Shown here in pieces: positions 16,928 to 23,892 of a stretch of 64,000 nucleotides of DNA. The position numbers and the translations under genes were made by a program. Location of the stretch: assembly GCF_010384365.1 (NCBI RefSeq), contig NZ_CP048397.1, positions 124,001 through 188,000 of the forward strand, given 5' to 3'. Source of the DNA: Streptomyces sp. S4.7. GTDB lineage: Bacteria; Actinomycetota; Actinomycetes; Streptomycetales; Streptomycetaceae. The notes beneath the pieces are model-generated. The model saw only the letters and a program-made list of their open reading frames with translations, had not been told where the DNA came from and did not search any database. How positions within the stretch are numbered: position 1 is the stretch's first letter; every line of letters begins with the position of its first letter.

Positions 16928-17005
16928 GGCCGCAGGCTACCCAACGGCCCCGATGCCGATCCGCGGGGCCGGATCCCGGCGACGCCTGTCGGCGACCGGG
17001 TCGTC

Positions 17006-18088
17006 CTACCCGGTGTGGGTGAGGAAGAAGTCCCGGACATCCCCGGCGAGCAGCTCCGGCACCTCCATCGCGGCGAAGTGGCCGCCGCGGTCGAACTCCG
17101 ACCAGTGCCTGATGTCGTACAGCCGCTCGGCCAGCGGCCGTACCGACTGTGTGATGTCGTGCGCGAACACCGCGACGCCGACCGGTACCGGGCACGGCTC
17201 GATCCGCCGGGGAGCGTCGTGGTGCAGCCGCGCCGAGGAAGCCGCCGTGGCGGTCAGCCAGTACAGCGAGATGTCGGTGAGCATCCGATCGTCGCCGACC
17301 GGCGTGCGGGGGTCGGTCCACTGGGCGAAGCGCTCGGCGATCCAGGCCAGTTGGCCGACCGGCGAGTCGGTCAGCGCGTAACCGATGGTCTGCGGTGTGG
17401 CGGCCTGCAGTGCCTGGTACGGGGGACGATTCGCCATCAGCTGCCTGACCTTGTCCAGCCGGGCCTCGTCCGTTTCGGACAGTTCGACGCCGGCGTCGGG
17501 GACCGGCCGGGTCGGCAGGTAGTTGACGTGCACCCCGACGACCTGCTCGGGTGCCACCGCGCCGAGCGCCGTTGAGATGCCCGAGCCGAAGTCGCCGCCC
17601 TGCGCGCCGTAGCGCTCGTACCCGAGACGCCGCATCAGCTCGGCCCAGGCCCGTGCGACCCGGACGATGTCCCAGCCGCGCTCGTGGGTCGGCCCGGAGA
17701 AGCCGTAACCCGGGATGGAGGGAATCACCAGGTGGAAGTCGCGCGACAGCGGCTCGATCACGTCGAGGAACTCCAGGAACGAACCCGGCCAGCCGTGGGT
17801 GAGGATCAGCGCGAGGGCGTCCGGTTTCGAGGACCGGACATGGACGAAGTGGATGTTCTGGCCGTCGATCCCGGTGGTGAAGTGCGGAAGTTCGTTGAGC
17901 TTCGCCTCGTGCTCGCGCCAGTCGTAGCGGGTGCGCCAGTACTCGGCCAGTTCCTTGAGCCGCGCCAGCGGGAAGCCGTAGTCCCACCCGGCGTCGGCGA
18001 CCTCGTTGGGCCAGCGGGTTCGGGTGAGCCGGTCAGTGAGGTCGTCGAGATCGGCCTGGGGTATGTCGATGCGGAACGGCTTGATCAT
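17006..18088 (-). CDS. Epoxide hydrolase (EHN domain, alpha/beta hydrolase)
   Basis: A 360-residue protein. The N-terminal EHN domain (residues 1-110: [35 protein letters not shown]) is the mark of microsomal-type epoxide hydrolases. The hydrolase core has the oxyanion motif HGWPGS, nucleophile Asp in GAQGGDFGS, and C-terminal His in [13 protein letters not shown]. It opens epoxides to diols through an alkyl-enzyme ester. Start ATG 18088 has a GGAG site upstream. It diverges from the marR gene across 145 bases that contain a palindromic operator, so the MarR protein probably represses it. Confidence 0.9.
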   Translation of the reverse strand: MIKPFRIDIPQADLDDLTDRLTRTRWPNEVADAGWDYGFPLARLKELAEYWRTRYDWREHEAKLNELPHFTTGIDGQNIHFVHVRSSKPDALALILTHGWPGSFLEFLDVIEPLSRDFHLVIPSIPGYGFSGPTHERGWDIVRVARAWAELMRRLGYERYGAQGGDFGSGISTALGAVAPEQVVGVHVNYLPTRPVPDAGVELSETDEARLDKVRQLMANRPPYQALQAATPQTIGYALTDSPVGQLAWIAERFAQWTDPRTPVGDDRMLTDISLYWLTATAASSARLHHDAPRRIEPCPVPVGVAVFAHDITQSVRPLAERLYDIRHWSEFDRGGHFAAMEVPELLAGDVRDFFLTHTG

Positions 18089-18198
18089 GGTCTCTTGACT
18101 CCAGGGGCGTCATTCGGCGTCCGGAAGGCCGGGCAGCCGGGCGTTTGACGTACGAAATCGTTTGTCACACCAACGTTTCTCTTGTCGGCGACGATAGT

Positions 18199-18227
18199 TT
18201 GTTAGTGGGACTAACGCAACGTACGAT
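18199..18227 (+). promoter_or_regulatory. marR promoter with overlapping palindromic operator
   Basis: The -35 TTGTTA (18199-18204), 17-bp spacer and -10 TACGAT (18222-18227) lie 6 bases before the marR ATG at 18234, so the mRNA is probably leaderless. The perfect dyad GTTAGT-ggg-ACTAAC (18201-18215) overlaps the -35 and suits autorepression. The motif ACGTACGA recurs on the epoxide-hydrolase side (near 18148). Confidence 0.65.
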
Positions 18228-18233
18228 CTCGGC

Positions 18234-18716
18234 ATGAGCGACGGCACACCCGACCTGGCGAGTTCGACCGATTGGCCGGCCACGGCCGCACGGCTGCGGA
18301 ATCTGGGGACCCGGCTTCTGTCACTGGCCGCGATCCATTCGGATCGCCTGGTGAACGAGGAGTTGGCGCGCGTGGGCGCCCGTAAGTGGCACTACGCGGT
18401 GCTCGCCACACTGGACGAGTTCGGACCCGCCAGCCAGTCGGAGCTGAGCCGCCGCACGGGGATCCATCGCAGCGACATGGTCGCGGTGATCAACGAACTG
18501 GCCGAGCAGGGACGGGTGGAACGCTCACCCAACCCCGCCGATCGCCGGCAGAACATCATCGCCGTCACCGAGCAGGGCCACCGGCTGATACTGGAGCTGG
18601 ACAGTCTGCTCGCCGAGGTGGAGAACGTGGTGCTCGCACCTCTGAACCCGTCGGAACGCGAGGAGTTGACCCGACTCCTCACCGCGCTGGTGGACCACCA
18701 CGGCCGGAGCATGTGA
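18234..18716 (+). CDS. MarR-family transcriptional regulator
   Basis: A 160-residue winged-helix regulator. The recognition region is SQSELSRRTGIHRSDMVAVI (about residues 67-86), and the wing carries the family motif NPADRRQNIIAVTEQG. N- and C-terminal helices form the dimer interface. No ribosome-binding site precedes the ATG; the promoter's -10 lies 6 bases upstream. It diverges from the epoxide hydrolase gene and probably represses both, released by an aromatic or electrophilic ligand. Confidence 0.9.
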   Translation: MSDGTPDLASSTDWPATAARLRNLGTRLLSLAAIHSDRLVNEELARVGARKWHYAVLATLDEFGPASQSELSRRTGIHRSDMVAVINELAEQGRVERSPNPADRRQNIIAVTEQGHRLILELDSLLAEVENVVLAPLNPSEREELTRLLTALVDHHGRSM

Positions 18717-18759
18717 TCGAAGCGCGCGCTCCGGCCTTCCGCCCGCGCAGTTGAGGCGG

Positions 18760-18779
18760 CCCGCGTCCGGACGCGGGCT
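18760..18779. terminator. Palindromic hairpin between convergent genes
   Basis: GCCCGCGTCC|GGACGCGGGC (18760-18779) is a perfect 20-bp palindrome lying between the marR stop and the stop codon of the convergent HTH gene, where a bidirectional terminator is expected. With no loop bases the real hairpin would have a slightly shorter stem. Confidence 0.55.
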
Positions 18780-19608
18780 AGCCCACGCGGGCCTCGACGC
18801 ACTCCCGTTCGCCGTTGGGCGGCGTGGGGCTGAAGCAGGCCCGGACGGTGCCGCCGGGGACGGCCGCGGTCATCTGGGTGTAGACGTAGGTTTCCTCGTC
18901 GGCGGTGTCCTTGATGCGTACGTCTCGGGTCGGGCCGGCCGCCGTGACCTCCACCAGGTCGCCGATCCGGGCCCCCCACACCCGGGCCCAGGTCGCACCG
19001 CACTTCTCGCTGTAGCGCAGTTCCACGTGGGCGCCGGTGGCGGTGCGGTAGGTGGTGAGGGTGGCGGGGCCGACGCTGCAGATCAGGCGCATCGGGTCCC
19101 GGCCCTCGCAGGCGTCTCCGTGGCACTGGGGGCCGAGAGAGTAGGGGGCGGAGTCCACAGGCGGTTCGTCCGCGGGGCTCCCCCGGTCCGACAGCAGGAA
19201 GAACACCAGTGCCGCACCGCCGACGATCACGGCGTACGCCGACACCAGCACCACCATGAGACGGCCCCTGCGGCCGCGGGGCCGTCCGCTCTCAGCGGGC
19301 CGGGGCGGATGCTCGGCTTCGGTGGTGGGGGGCGGCGCGTCCTCGGCCGCGGGGGCCGGGGACGCCGCGCGTCCGCTCCAGCCGGACTCGGCGATCTCCC
19401 ACAGGGCCGACAGCCGCCCGTGCGGCTCGTTCGCGAGTCGACACAGCTCCTGTACGGCCTGACGAGGGGGCAGGCTCTTGCCGTTGAGGTAACGCTCCCA
19501 CGAGGACTTGCTGTACGGGGTCCGTTCCGACAGCGCCGCCAGGCTCAGACCGGTACGGGCCCGCAACTCCCGCAGTGCCGCGGCCAACCGGTCGTTCTCC
19601 GCGGTCAC
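18778..19608 (-). CDS. Membrane-anchored HTH protein with DUF2690 extracellular domain
   Basis: A 276-residue protein. Residues 1-75 are an XRE-like helix-turn-helix (ALRELRARTGLSLAALSERT, YSKSSWERYLNGK, LPPRQAVQELCRL), followed by a Pro/Ala-rich linker. One membrane span is at about 116-138 (LMVVLVSAYAVIVGGAALVF). Outside is a DUF2690 domain (about 155-276) with paired Cys (CHGDACEG). Streptomyces has many such proteins, thought to couple envelope signals to gene control. It overlaps the upstream gene by 4 bases (ATGA), forming a two-gene operon with the peptidoglycan-binding HTH protein. Confidence 0.85.
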   Translation of the reverse strand: MTAENDRLAAALRELRARTGLSLAALSERTPYSKSSWERYLNGKSLPPRQAVQELCRLANEPHGRLSALWEIAESGWSGRAASPAPAAEDAPPPTTEAEHPPRPAESGRPRGRRGRLMVVLVSAYAVIVGGAALVFFLLSDRGSPADEPPVDSAPYSLGPQCHGDACEGRDPMRLICSVGPATLTTYRTATGAHVELRYSEKCGATWARVWGARIGDLVEVTAAGPTRDVRIKDTADEETYVYTQMTAAVPGGTVRACFSPTPPNGERECVEARVG

Positions 19609-20423
19609 TCGGGCGCCGCCGCCCGCAGGGACTTCCAGGTGTGCGAGCCGATGACACCGTCCACGACCAGCTTGTCCCGCTTCTGTATTCGCTCGACGGC
19701 GCGCTGCGTCCGCGGGCCGAAGACGCCATCGATGTCACCCGGCGAGAAACCGGCCCGGCGCAGCAGGCACTGCGCCTCGGCCACCTCCCGCCCCACGTGC
19801 GTGTACGCCAGGATGATGTCCGTGGTGTTGCTGTGGCCCGCGTACCAGCGGCCGTCATGCCGGGCCAAACGGCAGGTGTAGGAGACCGGTATCAGGGTCT
19901 CCGACACGGTGGCCGGGGTCGCCGGGGCCGTGCCGGCCCGGTCCGCGAGCTCGGCGCGGGCGTCGGCGAGGCGTACGGCCAGCAGGAACACCGCGGAGAC
20001 GGACAACACCAGCGCCACCGCTCCGGCCATGACCGCGGCGCGCAGAGAACGCCCGTACGGCTGCTGCTCCGTGGGGGCGTGGAGCGGCGTCACCGGAGCG
20101 CCTTCCCGGCCGCTCTCCGAAGCGCTCTCCCCGCCGTCGGGGGCGGCCGGGCGTCCCCGGGCCCAGTGTTCGGCCGCTGTCTCGTGCAGCGCCAGCAGCC
20201 GCGCCGGATCCTCACCGCCGATGCGGGCCATCGCCTCGACGGCCTCCCGGGGCGGCAGTGACCGACCGTTCAGACAGCGCTGCCACGATCTCGCGCTGTA
20301 CCCGGTTTTCACGCCCAGCCGGCGCGTGCTCAGCTCCCCGCGGTCCTTCAGTCTGCGCAGTCGCACGATCAACTGGTGCACGTGCGGGTGCAGTTCGGCG
20401 GGCAGCGGCTTCCAACGCGACAT
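19605..20423 (-). CDS. Membrane-anchored HTH protein with peptidoglycan-binding domain
   Basis: A 272-residue protein. The N-terminal HTH (LKDRGELSTRRLGVKTGYSA, RSWQRCLNGRSLPP) resembles that of the next gene. A single membrane span lies near residues 130-152 (VMAGAVALVLSVSAVFLLAV), and a PG_binding_1 domain near 205-268 (AQCLLRRAGFSPGDIDGVFG, IQKRDKLVVDGVIG). Start ATG 20423 is chosen for the GGGGGAA site 4 bases upstream. It could sense cell wall outside and act on DNA inside. It is divergent from a secreted peptidoglycan-binding protein gene. Confidence 0.83.
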   Translation of the reverse strand: MSRWKPLPAELHPHVHQLIVRLRRLKDRGELSTRRLGVKTGYSARSWQRCLNGRSLPPREAVEAMARIGGEDPARLLALHETAAEHWARGRPAAPDGGESASESGREGAPVTPLHAPTEQQPYGRSLRAAVMAGAVALVLSVSAVFLLAVRLADARAELADRAGTAPATPATVSETLIPVSYTCRLARHDGRWYAGHSNTTDIILAYTHVGREVAEAQCLLRRAGFSPGDIDGVFGPRTQRAVERIQKRDKLVVDGVIGSHTWKSLRAAAPE

Positions 20424-20726
20424 GTTTCCCCCATTCGCGTTCGGGACCGCTGGTCCGGCCCCGTCTTCCGCGCTCATTCTGCATCATCACCGCGCCTGCC
20501 GAGGGGGGACCCCGCCCCGGCGCGAAATCGGCGTCCCCGTTCGCGGTCGTCCCGCCGTGCGGACTCGACGGGCGACGTTCCAGCAGGTCAGAGGGTGAGA
20601 CGTCCCAGGATGACGTCATTTCCCCGTCGGGCTGGCGGGGCATCGCGCCGAACCGGCAGCATCGTGGCGGAACCGGCCCGGCGCCGACGGCTCCGCTCAA
20701 CGCACATCCATGAAGGAGAAAACAGC

Positions 20727-21176
20727 ATGCGAGCTCTCACGAAGGCACTTGTCGGTGTCACCACTGCCGCAGGGGTTGCCGCCGGTGGGCTGGCCCACGC
20801 GGGGGCGGCCGTGGCGGCTCCCGCCCCGACCCAGCAGGCAAGCACGGAGGTCGCGCCACTCGCTGTGGTCAACCTGGGACTGAGCACCGCCCAGGCGAAG
20901 GACTGGCAGTGCCAGCTGCGCGTGTTGGGCTACAACACCGGGACGCCCGACGGGCTACTGGGCACCAGCAGTTGGAAGGCGGCGCAGAGGTTCTTCAACG
21001 ACCTGGGCCTCGAGGCCGGCAAACCCGACGGGGTGGTCGGCGCGAACACCGTCATGGCGCTGCAGCGCTTCCTGAACATGAACCTCAAGGAGAACCTGGT
21101 CGTCGACGGCGACCCGGGTGCACGCACCAAGGCCGCGTTCGCCGAGTACGCCAACCTGCTCTCCAGCGTCTGCTGA
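20727..21176 (+). CDS. Secreted peptidoglycan-binding domain protein
   Basis: A 149-residue exported protein. The signal peptide is residues 1-31 (MRALTKALVGVTTAAGVAAG, AVAAPAP). One PG_binding_1 repeat follows (WQCQLRVLGYNTGTPDGLLG, SWKAAQRFFNDLGLEAGKPD, ALQRFLNMNLKENLVVDGDP). No catalytic domain is present, so it binds rather than cuts wall. ATG 20727 follows a strong AAGGAG site. It diverges from the operon of two membrane HTH proteins, one with the same binding domain, which suggests a shared envelope function. Confidence 0.87.
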   Translation: MRALTKALVGVTTAAGVAAGGLAHAGAAVAAPAPTQQASTEVAPLAVVNLGLSTAQAKDWQCQLRVLGYNTGTPDGLLGTSSWKAAQRFFNDLGLEAGKPDGVVGANTVMALQRFLNMNLKENLVVDGDPGARTKAAFAEYANLLSSVC

Positions 21177-21246
21177 GCCGGCCCGAGGACCATTCACCCG
21201 CCGGGGCCCGTCCGCCCCGCCTGCGCCCGCTCCCAAGGAGACGGCT

Positions 21247-22053
21247 CTGAGGAAGAACACCTCGCGGTGGTTGATGCCGGCCGTCGCTTCCGTGCCGGCC
21301 GTGCCCTTGTCGAGCGGCTGCGCCATCGACAAGGGCACGGCGCTCGCCGCGGATTTCGAGAAGGACTGGGCCGGCACGGCGGACGTGGCGAGGATCCACA
21401 CCACCAGGAACAACACGCTGCCCTTCAGCGGGACGGCCACCGGCGTGCTGGTCCTGGCGGAGGGCGCGTCTGCCGACCTCGTGTCCGAACGGGCCGAGGA
21501 GTTGAGGGACTACGTCGCCCGTCACAGCGACATCACCGGCCGGATCACGGCGGGCGGCATCACGTTCACCCTTGTCGCGGAGCAGCGACGCACCCGTGAA
21601 GTGCTGGCACTCTGGCGGTCGTTGACGGCCGACGACCAGGTGGTGGACGGCGACATCAACAACGCGTCGCGGAAGAACACCCGCGGCTGGCGGTCCGGGA
21701 TCACCGCGGCCGATGCCACCGGCGCGATGACGGTGTTCAAGGACATGGTCTCCGACGGCGGCCGGCACCGGCCCCTCTCGGACGTGACGTCCCTGACCGT
21801 CAGCCCGGAGCGAGGGGTGCGGCCGGGGCTCTCCGTTGGGACCGGCTTCGACGGCACCCTGCCGACCGAGGCGATCGCCGCGTACGAGGCGGTGGCCGCC
21901 GAGCATCCGGTCGTCTCCGCGGGTCTTCACCCTGATCGGCTGACCGTCGTCGTGGCCGAGGGGGCGGACCCGGTCCGTGCCGGGGAACTCGCCAGGAGCG
22001 CGGCGCCGGGTCTCGGTGACGCCGTCGAGGTCAGAAACGACAGCGGTGGCTGA
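21247..22053 (+). CDS. Putative lipoprotein, unknown function, apparent CTG start
   Basis: The frame encodes about 268 residues. An ideal AAGGAG site (21235-21240) is followed 6 bases later by CTG AGG AAG (21247), where M-R-K would be expected, so either CTG initiates or the start has mutated; ATG 21274 is a poorer option because it removes the basic n-region. The leader WLMPAVASVPAVPLSSGC resembles a lipoprotein signal with Cys near residue 27. The mature part has two repeats of an alpha/beta character (GVLVLAEGASADLVSERAEE and HPDRLTVVVAEGADPVRAGE). I do not recognise the family. Confidence 0.65.
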   Translation: MRKNTSRWLMPAVASVPAVPLSSGCAIDKGTALAADFEKDWAGTADVARIHTTRNNTLPFSGTATGVLVLAEGASADLVSERAEELRDYVARHSDITGRITAGGITFTLVAEQRRTREVLALWRSLTADDQVVDGDINNASRKNTRGWRSGITAADATGAMTVFKDMVSDGGRHRPLSDVTSLTVSPERGVRPGLSVGTGFDGTLPTEAIAAYEAVAAEHPVVSAGLHPDRLTVVVAEGADPVRAGELARSAAPGLGDAVEVRNDSGG

Positions 22054-22236
22054 TCTCCGACGGGGCGAATCTGGCGTTCCGTCATCCGGAGATCACGCCC
22101 CCGGCGCACCGGCCGGTCGGTCGACGACGGCCCCGGCGGCACGCACGGCCGACCGGGGGAGCCGCCACGTCACCCACCCGGGTGCGCCCCCTCGTACCGA
22201 ACGTTGGACACGGAAACGCAAGAAGGAGCCCATCGG

Positions 22237-22911
22237 GTGACCAGTACTCTGGAACTGCGAGCGCTGCGGCGGCTGCGGGCGGCTCCCGGCGGGCACTTCG
22301 ACTGCCATATCGACTTCTCCGACGGAGCGGGAACCTCCCGGACAGTCGCCTACGTGGAACGCCAATTGCCGCCGGGCGGCATATCCGCCTACCTCGCGGC
22401 ACGCAAGAACGGCGCACGCTCGTTCGTCCTGTGGGCGGATGAGCACCGACAGACGCGGGTCGCCTGCCTCGTCACCCTCACCGAAGGGCGGCGGGCACAG
22501 TTCGAGGTGCTCGGGCCGCAGGGCGAAACACTCGGCAGGGTCACGCGCGACAAGGCGTTCAGCCGGGGCATACGCACACGCTGGGCGGTGAGCCGCCCCA
22601 CCGCCCCCGACGCCGTCGGGTACAAGGGCCGGCTCTTCTGGTGGTGCGTGTGGTGGCTCTGCTCACCCCTCCTGCCTTTCGTCATCCTCGCCCCGCTGTT
22701 CAACGGCGGTCTCGGCGGTGACTGGCCACGTGGCCCCCGCCGTATCAAGTGGCGCGCCGGCGGACGGATACCGCTGGAGTTCAAGTCCTCCGGCGACACG
22801 GTGCGTATGAAAGCACCCGACCTGGACTGGCGGCTCGGCGCGGCCCTCGCGGCCCTGATCCCCTCGTTCGACAGCCGGATGGGGAATCCGTGGGACAGCC
22901 GGACGGACTGA
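22237..22911 (+). CDS. Hypothetical membrane protein
   Basis: A 224-residue protein. GTG 22237 is preferred, with AAGGAG at 22223-22228. The N-terminal two thirds are soluble and beta-rich (HFDCHIDFSDGAGTSRTVAY, ARKNGARSFVLWADEHRQTR). A Trp-rich hydrophobic segment (LFWWCVWWLCSPLLPFVILA, about 137-156) is followed by a basic loop and a short C-terminal domain. No family recognised. Its 3' part overlaps, on the other strand, the run-on end of the LmbU-type gene. Confidence 0.7.
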   Translation: MTSTLELRALRRLRAAPGGHFDCHIDFSDGAGTSRTVAYVERQLPPGGISAYLAARKNGARSFVLWADEHRQTRVACLVTLTEGRRAQFEVLGPQGETLGRVTRDKAFSRGIRTRWAVSRPTAPDAVGYKGRLFWWCVWWLCSPLLPFVILAPLFNGGLGGDWPRGPRRIKWRAGGRIPLEFKSSGDTVRMKAPDLDWRLGAALAALIPSFDSRMGNPWDSRTD

Positions 22912-23774
22912 CGTACGGGAGCGCGGGGGGTGTTACGCGCCGGTGGACAGCTCTCGCCCCGCTCCCGCCGCACGGTCCGGCGGCAGGCCGGACCGTCCTC
23001 GCGGGGGCGGCGCTGTCCCCGCGCCGTCGACCGTCCCCGCGCCGTCGATCTCCGGTGACCGCGTTCACCGAGGACGGGCTCGGCCGCCCGGTCGAGCGTG
23101 GTCAGCACCCACTGCTCCAATTCGATGCCCGACCACTCGGCGGCCTCGTGCCACCACGGGATACGGCCGCGGGGAACCACGAGCCGCCCCACGGCGCCGG
23201 ACCGCTTCTCGTGTCCCGCTTCGGCCCCGGCCCCATCCCCCGCTTCGCGCGAGGCGCGCAGGGCGGTACGGAGTTGCTTGGTGGACCACTTCATCCGCTC
23301 GGCACGATCGAGCCACGCTTCCTGCTCGTCGACCGGAGTTGAGGTCAATTCGGCGTGGTGCTGGAAACTCAGCGCCGCTCGCCGTCGGTTGAACTCGAAT
23401 CGCCGTGAGACCCAGGCATAGTTCCGGAGAGTCTGATATCGCAGGCCCACAGCGCGAATTCCTCGTTGGTACCGGTCCGTGTAGTGGTCTTTCCCGTACA
23501 CGAGCCAGTCGCCGAGCCACCATGAGGACGAATCCAGGATTCCGGACAGCTGGCGCCCGGCCTGCTCCCAGTCCTCGAAGGCCATTGCGGCCGGTATGCG
23601 CAGACCGGTCTTCGTGGTCAGCAGCCGGCCCCGATCGGGTCCACCACCCATCGCCCCCCGCTGTCGTGGCAGCGTCCGGGCGTCCGTGCGAAGCGCCGGC
23701 GCTTTCGCGTTTCCGGAATTGGTCATCCGATTCGTCACCACGCGAATTCGTTCATCAACTGCTCGCCCCGTCAT
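22389..23774 (-). CDS. LmbU-family transcriptional regulator with run-on C-terminus
   Basis: Residues about 50-175 match LmbU, the regulator first described for lincomycin biosynthesis: LLTTKTGLRIPAAMAFEDWE, SSSWWLGDWLVYGKDHYTDR, LRYQTLRNYAWVSRRFEFNR, LSFQHHAELTSTP and WLDRAERMKWSTKQLRTALR. A helix-turn-helix lies around LRYQTLRNYAWVSRRF. After ELEQWVLTTLDRAAEPVLGE (about 215-235) the frame stays open for another 225 Arg/Pro-rich residues that run antisense through the neighbouring gene, so the natural stop has probably been lost or shifted, perhaps near the 18-bp duplication at 23015-23050. Start ATG 23774; ATG 23726 is an alternative. Confidence 0.72.
   Translation of the reverse strand: MTGRAVDERIRVVTNRMTNSGNAKAPALRTDARTLPRQRGAMGGGPDRGRLLTTKTGLRIPAAMAFEDWEQAGRQLSGILDSSSWWLGDWLVYGKDHYTDRYQRGIRAVGLRYQTLRNYAWVSRRFEFNRRRAALSFQHHAELTSTPVDEQEAWLDRAERMKWSTKQLRTALRASREAGDGAGAEAGHEKRSGAVGRLVVPRGRIPWWHEAAEWSGIELEQWVLTTLDRAAEPVLGERGHRRSTARGRSTARGQRRPREDGPACRRTVRRERGESCPPARNTPRAPVRQSVRLSHGFPIRLSNEGIRAARAAPSRQSRSGAFIRTVSPEDLNSSGIRPPARHLIRRGPRGQSPPRPPLNSGARMTKGRRGEQSHHTHHQKSRPLYPTASGAVGRLTAQRVRMPRLNALSRVTLPSVSPCGPSTSNCARRPSVRVTRQATRVCRCSSAHRTNERAPFLRAAR
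23015..23050. repeat. 18-bp tandem duplication near the end of the lmbU-like gene
   Basis: Units GTCCCCGCGCCGTCGACC (23015-23032) and GTCCCCGCGCCGTCGATC (23033-23050) differ by one base and give the peptide repeat RSTARG-RSTARG on the minus strand. The duplication keeps the frame. Confidence 0.75.
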
Positions 23775-23892
23775 GCGCGCCCGCCACGGCGGGTCTCAAC
23801 CCGTACGACGGGCACAGTAGCCCGGCTCGGTCACGGAGTGTGCCGGTCGTTCGACCCACAAGGAACGGCGGTCGCCCTCACCGGAGACCGCG

